Below are positions 22,055-39,460 of a stretch of 41,786 bases of DNA, piece after piece; position 1 is the stretch's first letter, and each line of letters opens with the position of its first letter. The notes beneath the pieces were generated by a model. The model was given only the letters and a program-made list of their open reading frames with translations, was not told the DNA's origin and made no database searches. The DNA is from an uncultured Magnetospirillum sp. Lineage in GTDB: Bacteria > Pseudomonadota > Alphaproteobacteria > Rhodospirillales > Magnetospirillaceae. The DNA lies in the NCBI RefSeq assembly GCF_903853455.1, contig NZ_CAINTR010000112.1, forward strand, positions 1-41,786. The letters run 5' to 3'. The translations under genes were made by a program, and so were the position numbers.

Positions 22055-24955
22055 ATGAGGGATCCCGCGTCCATACCGGATTCCGAACTCGGGCGGTCCG
22101 AGGTCAAGACCACCACCTGCTATATGTGCGCCTGCCGCTGCGGCATCCGGGTGCATTTGCGTGACGGCGAGATCCGCTATATCGAGGGCAATCCCGACCA
22201 CCCGCTCAACAAGGGGGTGATGTGCGCCAAGGGCGCGTCCGGCATCATGAAGCAGTACTCGCCGGCGCGGCTGACCGTTCCCTTGAAGCGCAAGGACGGC
22301 GCCGAGCGCGGCACCAGCCAGTTCGAGCCCATCAGCTGGGAGGAGGCGTTCGCCACCCTGGCCGAGCGGTTGGGCCATTTGCGCGCCACCGATCCCAAGA
22401 AGTTCGCCCTGTTCACCGGCCGCGACCAGATGCAGGCGCTGACCGGCCTGTTCGCCAAGCAGTTCGGCACCCCCAACTACGCCGCCCATGGCGGTTTCTG
22501 CTCGGTCAACATGGCGGCCGGCATGATCTACACCATCGGCGGCAGCTTCTGGGAGTTCGGCGGCCCCGACCTGGAGCGGGCCAAGCTGTTCATCATGATC
22601 GGCACCGCCGAGGACCACCACTCCAACCCCATGAAGATGGAGCTGGGCAAGTTCAAGCGCTCGGGCGGCCGCTTCATCGCGGTCAATCCGGTGCGCACCG
22701 GCTATGCCGCCATCGCCGACGAATGGGTTCCCATCCGTCCCGGCACCGACGGGGCGCTGCTGCTGGCCCTGATCCACGAGATCATCGAGCTGGGCCTGTT
22801 CGACCGCGAATTCCTCATCCGCTACACCAACGCCGCCGAGCTGGTGAACCAGGACTCCGCCAGCGACGACCACGGGTTGTTCGTGCGCGATCCCGACGTG
22901 CCGGTGCGGCCCGACACCTTCGAGACGCCCGACAAGCTGTGGTGGGACCGCCACAGCGACCGGCCGGTGATCTCGCGCAGCGCTGGCACCGACGGCCGCC
23001 TGATGGGCGTCTACACCCTGGACGATGGCACCCCGGTCAAGCCGTCCTTCCAACTGCTCAAGGAGCGGGTCAAGGACTACCCCCCCGACTGGGCCGAGGG
23101 CATCACCGGCATTCCCGCCGACACTATCCGCCGTCTCGCCCACGAGATGGGGGTGACGGCGCGCGACCAGACCATCGAACTCCCCATCGCCTGGACCGAT
23201 TCCTGGGGCGTCGAGCACGACAAGGTCACCGGCAATCCGGTGGCCTTCCACGCCATGCGCGGACTGGCCGCCCATTCCAACGGCTTCCACGCCATCCGGG
23301 CGCTAGCCATCCTGATGACCCTGCTGGGCACCATCGACCGCCCCGGCGGCTTCCGCCACAAGGCGCCGTTTCCCCGGCCGATCCCGCCCTGTCCCAAGCC
23401 ACCCAAGGGGCCGCAGGCCATCAAGGCCGGCGAGCCGCTGACCGGAACGCCCCTGGGCTGGCCGGCCGATCCCGACGACCTGTCGGTGGACGCCCAGGGC
23501 GAGGCCATCCGGCTGGACAAGGGCTTTTCCTGGGAGTTCCCGCTGTCGGTCCACGGGTTGATGCACAACGCCATCACCAACGCCTGGAAGGGCGATCCCT
23601 ATCCCATCGACACCATGTTGCTGTTCATGGCCAACATGGCGTGGAACTCCAGCATGAACACGTCCGAGGTGCGCAAGATGCTCACCGACAAGGACGAGAG
23701 CGGCGCCTACAAGATCCCGTTCCTGGTGGTGTGCGACGCCTTCCAGTCCGAGACGGTGGCCTTCGCCGACCTGGTGCTGCCCGACACCAGCTATCTCGAA
23801 CGTCACGACGTCATGAGCATCCTCGACCGGCCCATTTCCGAGTTCGACGGGCCGGTGGATTCGGTCCGGGTGCCGATCCTGCCGCCGCTGGGTGACACCA
23901 AGCCGTTCCAGGAGGTGGTCATCGAACTGGCCACCCGCCTCAAGCTGCCCGGCTTCACCAACAAGGACGGCTCGCGCAAGTTCCGCGACTATCCCGACTT
24001 CATCGTCAATTTCGAGACCGAACCGGGGTCCGGCATCGGCTTCCTGTCGGGCTGGCGCGGCAAGGCGGGCGAGAAGTTCCTGGTGGGCGAACCCAACCCC
24101 AACCAGTGGGACATGTACGCCCGCAACAACAACCACTATCACCACGAATTGCCACGCAGCTACCAGTACATGCGCAACTGGAACAAGGGCTATCTGGACT
24201 GGGCCTATCGCCACCGTCTGGTGCGCTACACCGATCCCATCATCCCGCACATCTACTCCGAGGTGTTGCAGAAGTTCCGGCTGGCGGGCGAGGGCAAGTG
24301 GCGCGGCAAGCAGCCGCCCGACCGGCTGCGCGAACGGGTCAAGACCTTCTTCGATCCGCTGCCGTTCTATTACGCCCCGCTGGAATGGGGAAAATCCGAC
24401 AGCAGCGCCTTCCCGCTGGCGGCGCTGACCCAGCGGCCCATGGCCATGTACCATTCCTGGGATTCGCAGAACGCCTGGCTGCGCCAGATCCACACCAGCA
24501 ACGTGCTGTTCGTCCACCCCAAGGTGGGGACGGTGGGCAATTTCGGCGACGGCGCCTGGGTGTGGGTGGAAAGCCCGTGGGGCAAGGTCCGCTGCCAGGC
24601 CCGCTTCAGCGAGGCGCTGGAACCCGGCACGGTGTGGACCTGGAACGCCGTCGGCAAGGCCTCCGGCGCCTGGGGCCTCGACCCCGACGCCAACGAGGCC
24701 AGGAAGGGCTTCCTGCTCAATCACCTGATCACCGAGGAACTGCCCAACATGGCGGGGTCCATCGCCATCTCCAACTCCGACCCGGTCACCGGTCAGGCGG
24801 CATGGTACGACCTCAAGGTGCGGGTGACGGCCTGCCAGCCGGGCGAGGCCGAGGAAAGCTGGCCCCAATTCGATCCCATGCCCCCGGTTCCCGGCCAGAC
24901 CATCGGCTTCAAGAGCAAGGTCCGCGCCTTCATGGCGGGGAGGAAGGGCAAATGA
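22055..24955 (+). CDS. soeA: Sulfite dehydrogenase molybdoprotein SoeA
   Basis: A 966-residue catalytic subunit of the DMSO-reductase molybdopterin family. The N-terminal [4Fe-4S] site is Cys22, Cys25, Cys29 and Cys57 (TTCYMCACRCG and VMCAKG). There is no twin-arginine signal peptide, so the enzyme is cytoplasmic, as in SoeABC and unlike periplasmic thiosulfate/polysulfide reductases. HGGFCSVNMAAG may hold the Mo ligand Cys. Typical substrate and pterin segments follow (LPDTSYLERHDVMSILDRP). It oxidises sulfite to sulfate with SoeB and SoeC. The ATG at 22055 is chosen because GAGGAGGGG lies just upstream; an ATG at 22037 overlaps that site. The operon is broken before soeB by a family-1 repeat. 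Confidence 0.87.
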   Translation: MRDPASIPDSELGRSEVKTTTCYMCACRCGIRVHLRDGEIRYIEGNPDHPLNKGVMCAKGASGIMKQYSPARLTVPLKRKDGAERGTSQFEPISWEEAFATLAERLGHLRATDPKKFALFTGRDQMQALTGLFAKQFGTPNYAAHGGFCSVNMAAGMIYTIGGSFWEFGGPDLERAKLFIMIGTAEDHHSNPMKMELGKFKRSGGRFIAVNPVRTGYAAIADEWVPIRPGTDGALLLALIHEIIELGLFDREFLIRYTNAAELVNQDSASDDHGLFVRDPDVPVRPDTFETPDKLWWDRHSDRPVISRSAGTDGRLMGVYTLDDGTPVKPSFQLLKERVKDYPPDWAEGITGIPADTIRRLAHEMGVTARDQTIELPIAWTDSWGVEHDKVTGNPVAFHAMRGLAAHSNGFHAIRALAILMTLLGTIDRPGGFRHKAPFPRPIPPCPKPPKGPQAIKAGEPLTGTPLGWPADPDDLSVDAQGEAIRLDKGFSWEFPLSVHGLMHNAITNAWKGDPYPIDTMLLFMANMAWNSSMNTSEVRKMLTDKDESGAYKIPFLVVCDAFQSETVAFADLVLPDTSYLERHDVMSILDRPISEFDGPVDSVRVPILPPLGDTKPFQEVVIELATRLKLPGFTNKDGSRKFRDYPDFIVNFETEPGSGIGFLSGWRGKAGEKFLVGEPNPNQWDMYARNNNHYHHELPRSYQYMRNWNKGYLDWAYRHRLVRYTDPIIPHIYSEVLQKFRLAGEGKWRGKQPPDRLRERVKTFFDPLPFYYAPLEWGKSDSSAFPLAALTQRPMAMYHSWDSQNAWLRQIHTSNVLFVHPKVGTVGNFGDGAWVWVESPWGKVRCQARFSEALEPGTVWTWNAVGKASGAWGLDPDANEARKGFLLNHLITEELPNMAGSIAISNSDPVTGQAAWYDLKVRVTACQPGEAEESWPQFDPMPPVPGQTIGFKSKVRAFMAGRKGK

Positions 24956-24963
24956 GCCGCCAC

Positions 24964-25323
24964 TGCCGTCATCACCCGGCTTGTCCCGGTGATCCACGCC
25001 CATCCGCACCACCGGCTGCAATGCCGCAGCACCACGTGGATGCCCGGTTCAAGTCCACGGCCGTCCGGTTTAAATCGAGCGGCTGGTTTGGGGCTGGCGT
25101 TGTCATTCACCACCAAGGCACCAAGGACACTAAGAGGTCTCCTGGGGGGCGCCGCTTCGGCTTCCGTCCGCGCAGCGGACCGTTATTTTATCAGGGCGGG
25201 GATGAAACCCGAATCGATGCGGCCACTCCGCTCTCTTGGTGTCCTTGGTGCCTTGGTGGTAAAGAATCCGCGTCCGTCTGGGATGACGTGGCCGGACAGT
25301 CGCGGATCAAGTCCGGGCATGAC
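24964..25323. repeat. Family-1 nested inverted repeat, copy B (between soeA and soeB)
   Basis: It fills the 397 bp between soeA and soeB. The inner inverted repeat is 25106-25136 with 25233-25260 (CACCAAGGCACCAAGG type). Where the copies at 9.3 and 27.9 kb have CAAGACACC with GGTGTCTTG, this one has CAAGGCACC with GGTGCCTTG, so both arms changed together. The flank arrangement is the same as at 27.8 kb. No coding sequence is seen here. Confidence 0.85.
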
Positions 25324-25352
25324 GAGGTCGTGGTCATTGAGGGGCAACCATC

Positions 25353-26090
25353 ATGAGCAAGGTTCAGCTCGCCCTGGTCATCGACCTCAATGTCTGCGTC
25401 GGCTGCCACGCCTGCGTCACCTCGTGCAAGGAGTGGAACACCTCGGGCTGGGCGGGGCCGCTGACCGACCAGAATCCCTATGGCGCCGATCCCACGGGGG
25501 TGTTCTTCAACCGCGTCCAGACCTATGAATGCGGCACCTATCCCAACACCGAGACCATCCACTTCCCCAAGAGCTGCCTGCATTGCGAGGAACCGCCCTG
25601 CGTGCCGGTCTGCCCCACCGGCGCCAGCTATAAGCGGGAAGAGGACGGCATCGTCCTAGTGGATTACGACAAGTGCATCGGCTGCAAATACTGCTCGTGG
25701 TCATGCCCCTACGGCGCCCGCGAGTTCGACCCGGTCCAAGGCGTGATGAAGAAGTGCACGCTCTGCGTCGACCGCATCACTGACACCACCCTGGCCGAGG
25801 ACCGGCGCAAGCCGGCCTGCGTCCTGGCCTGCCCGCCGGCGGCGCGCATCTTCGGTGACATCAACGACCCCGAGTCCGAGGCGGCCAAGGCCATCCGCGA
25901 TTACGGCGGCTTCCAGCTGATGCCGGAATGGGGGACCAATCCGGCCAACCACTACCTGCCCCGGCGCAAGATCAGCATGACGCTCCACAAGGACGAGCTG
26001 GTCCGCGCCGATAACCCGCTGAAGATCGAGGGCGAACTGCCGCGTCCTAGCTTCAACGCGCCCTCCATCGACGACCTGTCGGGCTGGTGA
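25353..26090 (+). CDS. soeB: Sulfite dehydrogenase iron-sulfur subunit SoeB
   Basis: A 245-residue DmsB-type four-cluster ferredoxin. The first set is Cys15, 18, 21 and 25 (CVGCHACVTSC). It is followed by CLHCEEPPCVPVCPTGA near 75, CIGCKYCSWSCPYGAREF near 108, and CTLCVDRI with CVLACPPAA. It passes electrons from SoeA to the membrane subunit on the cytoplasmic side. The ATG at 25353 has TTGAGGGGCAA shortly upstream. It lies 397 bp after soeA (a family-1 repeat intervenes) and 4 bp before soeC, so soeBC are tightly coupled. Confidence 0.9.
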   Translation: MSKVQLALVIDLNVCVGCHACVTSCKEWNTSGWAGPLTDQNPYGADPTGVFFNRVQTYECGTYPNTETIHFPKSCLHCEEPPCVPVCPTGASYKREEDGIVLVDYDKCIGCKYCSWSCPYGAREFDPVQGVMKKCTLCVDRITDTTLAEDRRKPACVLACPPAARIFGDINDPESEAAKAIRDYGGFQLMPEWGTNPANHYLPRRKISMTLHKDELVRADNPLKIEGELPRPSFNAPSIDDLSGW

Positions 26091-26094
26091 TCCC

Positions 26095-27075
26095 ATGAGA
26101 CCCGCATTCTCCGTCCTCTTCCTCACCACCTTGATCGGCACCGGCCAGGGCCTGCTGATCGCCCTGGTGACGGCGCAGTTCTTCTTCGTGATCGGCTCCG
26201 GCCCCAGCGGTGAAAGTGGCGCCTTCTATGCCCTGGGCAGCGCCCTGGCCCTGGCCCTGCTGGGCCTCGGGCTGGTGGCCTCGTTCTTCCACCTCGCCAA
26301 TCCCCAGCGGGCTTGGCGGTCGGCGGCGAAGTGGCGGACCTCGTGGCTGTCGCGCGAAGTGATCCTGATCCCGGCGGTGTGCGGCCTGACCCTCCTCTAC
26401 GCGCTGGACCATTGGCTGGGCTGGACGCCGGTGCTGATGGTGTTCGCCAACGGCAAGGCGCTGGACCTGCCCATGGCGCTGGGCTTCGCCGCCGCCGCTG
26501 CCGCGCTGGTGCTGTTCGTCTGCACCGGCATGATCTATGCCTGCGTCAAGTTCATCCGCCAGTGGTCGTCCAGCTGGACGGTGATCAACTTCCTGCTGAT
26601 GGGCTTAAGCTCGGGCTTCACCCTGGCCGCCGCCTATGCCGGTCTGATGGACAGCGTGCTGCGCGACTTCCTGGTGGCCGACGCCTTGGCGGCTACCCTG
26701 CTGGCCATGGCGACCCGGCTGTATCAGGTTCGCCGCAACGGCCATGTGCGGTTCCGTTCGTCGCTGAAGACCGCCATCGGCACCCACCATCCCCAGATCC
26801 GCCAGATCACTCAAGGCTTCATGGGGCAAAGCTTCAACACCATCGAATTCACCGCGCCCGGCGGGGCCGGGACGGTGCGGGGCCTGACCGTGTTCTTCAT
26901 CCTGGCCGGCTTCGCCGTGCCGGCGGCGCTGCTGGCGGCCAGCCTGGGCGGCACGGGCGGGGCCTTGCTGGCGGTGGCGGTGGCGAGTCAGTTCGCCGGC
27001 CTGCTGGCGGAACGCTGGGTGTTCTTTGCCGCCGGTGTCCACGTCCAGAATCTCTACTACCAGGCCAAGGCTTAG
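26095..27075 (+). CDS. soeC: Sulfite dehydrogenase membrane subunit SoeC
   Basis: A 326-residue integral membrane protein of the DmsC family, with about eight hydrophobic spans. The family signature FFHLANPQRAWRSAAKWRTSWLSREV (two halves around residue 68 and 80) is clear, and the tail QSFNTIEF with GLLAERWVFF is also typical. It anchors SoeAB to the inner membrane and passes electrons to the quinone pool. It is 4 bp after soeB. The rluA-family gene starts 13 bp downstream and may be co-transcribed. Confidence 0.88.
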   Translation: MRPAFSVLFLTTLIGTGQGLLIALVTAQFFFVIGSGPSGESGAFYALGSALALALLGLGLVASFFHLANPQRAWRSAAKWRTSWLSREVILIPAVCGLTLLYALDHWLGWTPVLMVFANGKALDLPMALGFAAAAAALVLFVCTGMIYACVKFIRQWSSSWTVINFLLMGLSSGFTLAAAYAGLMDSVLRDFLVADALAATLLAMATRLYQVRRNGHVRFRSSLKTAIGTHHPQIRQITQGFMGQSFNTIEFTAPGGAGTVRGLTVFFILAGFAVPAALLAASLGGTGGALLAVAVASQFAGLLAERWVFFAAGVHVQNLYYQAKA

Positions 27076-27088
27076 TATATATCGGGGC

Positions 27089-27781
27089 ATGACCCCAGAA
27101 GAGCTGCAAGCCCGCGTCCTGTATCGCGACGCCTCCATCGTGATCATCGACAAGCCCGCCGGGCTGGCGGTGCATGCCGGCCCCAAGGGGGGCGACCATC
27201 TGCAACTGTATCTCGACGCGCTGCGTTTCGGCCTGCCGCGAGCGCCGGAGCTGGCGCACCGGCTCGACCGCGAGACTTCGGGCTGTCTGGTGCTGGGCCG
27301 CCACCGCAAGGCGCTGGCGGCGCTGGGCGCGTTGTTCGCCGCCGGCAAGGTGGACAAGACCTATTGGGCGGTGGTGGTGGGCAAGCCGCGCCAGGAGGAG
27401 GGGCTGATCGACCTGCCGCTGAAGAAGCGGGAAGCCAAGTTCGGCTGGCGCATGGAGACCGACCGCAACGGTCTGGCTTCGGTCACCCAGTGGCGGCTGC
27501 TGGGCAGCGACGGGCGGCTGTCCTGGCTGGAATGCCAGCCGCTCACCGGGCGCACCCATCAGATCCGCGCCCATTGCGCCGCCATCGGCCATCCCCTGGT
27601 GGGCGACGCCATCTATGGACGCGGGACGGGAACCCTGGCCGGCGACCGGCTGCACCTCCATTCCCGCGCCGTCGCGGTTCCCTATGACCCCGACAAACCG
27701 GCGATCACGGCGGAGGCGCCGGTGCCCGAGCATATGCGAGCGGCGCTGACCGGCTGCGGCTGGGTGACTGAGGGGGGCTGA
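27089..27781 (+). CDS. RluA-family pseudouridine synthase
   Basis: A 230-residue pseudouridine synthase that isomerises uridine in rRNA or tRNA. The catalytic Asp60 is in HRLDRETSG (58-65 region), preceded by IIDKPAGLAVHAGP (19-32) and followed by CQPLTGRTHQIRAHCAAIGHPLVGDAIYG in parts typical of the RluA/RluC/RluD group. No S4 domain is present, so it is of the short RluA type. The exact target base cannot be told. The ATG at 27089 is 13 bp after soeC; functional relation to sulfur genes is unlikely. Confidence 0.87.
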   Translation: MTPEELQARVLYRDASIVIIDKPAGLAVHAGPKGGDHLQLYLDALRFGLPRAPELAHRLDRETSGCLVLGRHRKALAALGALFAAGKVDKTYWAVVVGKPRQEEGLIDLPLKKREAKFGWRMETDRNGLASVTQWRLLGSDGRLSWLECQPLTGRTHQIRAHCAAIGHPLVGDAIYGRGTGTLAGDRLHLHSRAVAVPYDPDKPAITAEAPVPEHMRAALTGCGWVTEGG

Positions 27782-27799
27782 GTAAAATCCCTTTTCAGC

Positions 27800-28209
27800 C
27801 GTCTTGGCCGGGCCTGTCCCGGCCATCCACGCCGTTCCGTCCCGTAACCGTCCGAGCATGTCGCACCGCGTGGATACGCGGGACAAGCCCACGGCTGTCA
27901 GGTTCAAATTCAGACAGCCTTGCTTGGGGCTGGCGTCGTTATTCACCACCAAGACACCAAGGACACCAAGAGGCCTTCTGGGTGGCGTCGTGTCGCCTTC
28001 CGTTCGCGAAGCGGGCCATAAATTGATCAAAGCGTCGATGAAACCCGAAGCGACGCGGCCGCTCCGCTCTCTTGGTGTCCTTGGTGTCTTGGTGGTAAAG
28101 AATCCGTGTCCATCCAAGATGGCCTGGCCGGGAAGCCGCGCTGTCCAATGGATCGGGGCCGGTTCAAGAAAATTAAGCCGGACAGCCGTGGGACGAGCCC
28201 GCGCATGAC
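27800..28209. repeat. Family-1 nested inverted repeat, copy C
   Basis: It lies between the rluA-family and universal stress genes. The outer arms match copy A (CCACGGCTGTCAGGTT at left, CCGGACAGCCGTGGG at right). The inner inverted repeat is 27942-27972 with 28069-28096. The core is in the same orientation as in copy A, but the spacers are exchanged and inverted: the right spacer (28097-28176) is the reverse complement of the left spacer of copy A. No coding sequence is seen. Confidence 0.85.
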
Positions 28210-28247
28210 GGCGAAGAGGAGGTTGCGTTTGAAGCGCCTTGCCGCCC

Positions 28248-28312
28248 AATTCGGCAATCCAATACCGAATTACGGAATTTTGCTTGACGCCAAGCCGTTC
28301 CGGCGTTGAACT
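28248..28312 (+). promoter_or_regulatory. Candidate operator and promoter of the universal stress gene
   Basis: AATTCGG (28248-28254) and CCGAATT (28265-28271) form a 7-bp inverted repeat with a 10-bp spacer. Downstream, TTGACG (28284-28289) and TGAACT (28307-28312) are 17 bp apart and could be -35 and -10 boxes. They lie 38 bp before the start codon. The -10 match is weak. Confidence 0.4.
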
Positions 28313-28349
28313 ACCATGAACCGGCGAAATGTTCCGGGCAGGGGGGATT

Positions 28350-29159
28350 ATGAGCATCAAGGACATTCTCGTTCATGTGGACGGCGACACGAGCACGAGC
28401 CCCGGTCTGGCGCTGGCGGTGGCGCAGGCGCGCCGGTTCGGCGCCCGGCTGACCGGGCTGTTCGCCCGCAACGAGCTTTATACCCCCGCCCTGCTGGCCC
28501 ATCGTCCCAGCGAGGCGCTGCTGGCGACTGCCGAGGCGGCCAAGGCGGCCTTCGCGGCCGCCACCGAGGGGCTGGAGACCCGCTGGTGGCAGATCGATCA
28601 CGGCGGCGCCGAGGACATGACCGCCGAGGCGGTGTTCTGTTGCCACTACGTGGATCTGGTGGTGCTGTCCCAGCCGGCGTCCCAGGGGACGCACGTGCCG
28701 CCCACCATGGTGCAGAAGATCATCCTGGATTCGGGGCGTCCGGTGCTGGTGGCGCCCGCCGACGGCAAGGGCGCTCCCATCGGGCAGAAGGTGGTGATCG
28801 GCTGGCGGTCGGGCAAGCAGGCCTCGCGCGCCCTGCATGATTCGCTGCCGTTGATCGAAGGCGTCAAGGAACTGCTGGTGGTCTACCGGCGCGACCTCGT
28901 CACCAAGGACGCCACCACCCCAGCGGTGAACATCATCGACCATCTGCTGGCCCATGGCCTGCCGGCGCGGGGCGAGCGGGTGATGACCGAGGATCTGGGG
29001 GTCATGGACACGCTGCTGTCGCGGGCCTACGACGTGGACGCCGACCTGCTGGTGATCGGCGGGCATGTGGGCAAGGTCCTGTCGTTCACCGGCAAGGCCG
29101 GCGCCGGTACCCGCCACGTCCTCGCCCATATGGCCTTGCCGGTGTTGTTCTCCTGCTGA
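28350..29159 (+). CDS. Tandem universal stress protein (UspA family)
   Basis: A 269-residue protein with two Usp folds. The first starts SIKDILVHVDGDTSTSPGLALAVAQA and the second begins near residue 145 (KVVIGWRSGKQASRAL) and ends with DLLVIGGHVGK, then RHVLAHMALPVLFS. The final segment resembles the ATP-binding G-2x-G-9x-G(S/T) loop only loosely. It is cytoplasmic and probably involved in stress or energy-starvation responses. The ATG at 28350 has GGGGGG four bases upstream. It is convergent with rpoC across a bidirectional terminator. Confidence 0.85.
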   Translation: MSIKDILVHVDGDTSTSPGLALAVAQARRFGARLTGLFARNELYTPALLAHRPSEALLATAEAAKAAFAAATEGLETRWWQIDHGGAEDMTAEAVFCCHYVDLVVLSQPASQGTHVPPTMVQKIILDSGRPVLVAPADGKGAPIGQKVVIGWRSGKQASRALHDSLPLIEGVKELLVVYRRDLVTKDATTPAVNIIDHLLAHGLPARGERVMTEDLGVMDTLLSRAYDVDADLLVIGGHVGKVLSFTGKAGAGTRHVLAHMALPVLFSC

Positions 29160-29194
29160 CTCCCTCTTCCCGAAGGGAGAGGGAGGGAACCAAA

Positions 29195-29231
29195 ACAAAA
29201 CCCCCGCCTCGTCACCGAGGCGGGGGTTTTT
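29195..29231. terminator. Bidirectional terminator between usp and rpoC
   Basis: CCCCCGCCTC (29201-29210) pairs with GAGGCGGGGG (29217-29226). AAAA lies on the left and TTTTT on the right, so the hairpin can stop transcripts from both the plus-strand usp gene and the minus-strand rpoBC operon. Confidence 0.9.
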
Positions 29232-29246
29232 CGTTTCAACCGAAGC

Positions 29247-37982
<8,736 letters not shown>

Positions 37983-38120
37983 TGCCGCTCCTCGTCCTCT
38001 TCGTGGGCATCAGCCCAACTCAACTTCCGTCCCCGGTTTTGCCGGGATGCCCCAGACAGGGCGCCACCCGTTCAGGTGGTTAGTTCCCACCCCAAGGGCA
38101 GGATCGATAAAGCGCCAGAA

Positions 38121-38151
38121 GGCCGGGATGCGCCAAACACGCATCCCGGCC
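38121..38151 (-). promoter_or_regulatory. rplL-rpoB intercistronic attenuator hairpin
   Basis: GGCCGGGATGCG (38121-38132) and CGCATCCCGGCC (38140-38151) form a perfect 12-bp stem with a 7-base loop, 26 bp after the rplL stop. The T content after it is modest (TTCTGGCGCTTTATC on the minus strand). The position matches the partial terminator that lowers rpoBC relative to ribosomal protein expression in other bacteria. Confidence 0.65.
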
Positions 38152-38177
38152 CCTGGTCAACACACCAGAAGGCGTTT

Positions 38178-38552
<375 letters not shown>

Positions 38553-38607
38553 TTAAACAACTCCTAGATAGTCAAAGCTTTGAAGCTTGGGTTTGTCGGG
38601 GAAAATC

Positions 38608-39123
38608 TCACGCAGCGTCCTTGTCCGCCTTCGCGCGCAGGACCCGGGCCAGCTGGCCAGCGGGAGCCTGAAGCACACCGGCGATGCGGGTGGCCGGGGT
38701 CGAGATCATGCCGAGCAGCTTGGCCCTCAGCTCGTCCAGGGACGGCAGGGTGGCCAGAGCCTTGATGCCGTCGACGTCAAGACGCATAGAGCCCAGCGAT
38801 CCACCGAGGATCTTGAGCTTTTCATTGGTCTTGGCGAACTCGACGGCGACCTTGGCGGCGGCGACCGGATCGCTGGAAGCAGCGATGGCGGTCGGCCCGA
38901 CGAACAGGTCGGCGAGGTTCTCGAACTCGGTACCAGCAAGGGCAAGCTTGGTGAGACGGTTCTTGGTCACCTTGAAGCTGGCTCCGGCCGCCCGCATCTT
39001 GGCCCGAAGAGCGGTCATCTCGGCGACGGTCAACCCCTTGTAGTGGGTGACGACGACGAGACCAACGTCTCCGAACTTGCCATGCAGCGACCCGACCCAA
39101 TCTGCTTTCTGTGTCCGGTCCAC
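38608..39123 (-). CDS. rplJ: Ribosomal protein L10
   Basis: The 171-residue L10 protein that anchors L7/L12 dimers to the ribosome and binds its own leader mRNA. It begins [11 protein letters not shown] (GTG start), has [20 protein letters not shown] and [12 protein letters not shown], and ends with the Ala-rich helix that carries the L12 sites. I chose the GTG at 39123 because GGAG lies 6-9 bp upstream and the DRTQK start is normal for alphaproteobacterial L10. A longer frame upstream is leader sequence. Confidence 0.95.
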   Translation of the reverse strand: MDRTQKADWVGSLHGKFGDVGLVVVTHYKGLTVAEMTALRAKMRAAGASFKVTKNRLTKLALAGTEFENLADLFVGPTAIAASSDPVAAAKVAVEFAKTNEKLKILGGSLGSMRLDVDGIKALATLPSLDELRAKLLGMISTPATRIAGVLQAPAGQLARVLRAKADKDAA

Positions 39124-39189
39124 TTTCGTCTCCAAACATAGAGCCGAAGCCCCGCGTCCGGGAAAATCCCTTGGCGTAGTCTTCGGTCC

Positions 39190-39420
39190 ATTGCCCATGG
39201 CCCCATCGGACGGTTGAGCCGCCCGTCGGAACCGGTGGCCTGTCCCAGAAGCTTCGAAGCCGTAGACCGCCTCCTTCCAGGGAAGGGGACGGAAAAACGT
39301 CTTTTTACCTCTGTCTCGGTAGGCGGGAGCTCCCATCAAGCCTTGGGGCGGCAAGCCGTCCCTCGGCACCTACTGTCTCGGACAGGTTCGGGACCCTCCC
39401 GAGGGAGGATCCCACCTCTT
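39190..39420 (-). promoter_or_regulatory. Ribosomal L10 leader RNA
   Basis: The 337-bp gene-free spacer between rplA and rplJ holds the L10 autoregulatory leader. On the minus strand GTCCGAGACAGTAGGTGCC (39365-39383) is the characteristic conserved segment, and a second GAGACAG occurs near 39310. GC-rich hairpins lie between them and rplJ. L10 or the L10-L12 complex is expected to bind here and repress rplJL. Confidence 0.8.
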
Positions 39421-39460
39421 CCTCCCCCGAGGGGAAGGAAACTTCAAACCATGCGGGGCG

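Noticed and set aside
10628-27075. A recently acquired genomic island
   Set aside because: No integrase, att site or obvious composition change is seen, and the locus shares repeat families with its flanks. tRNA-Trp is 14 kb away beyond the rpo operon.
39124-39369. N-terminal extension of L10
   Set aside because: The in-frame extension is the structured L10 leader; the GTG at 39123 has its own ribosome-binding site and gives a normal L10 length.
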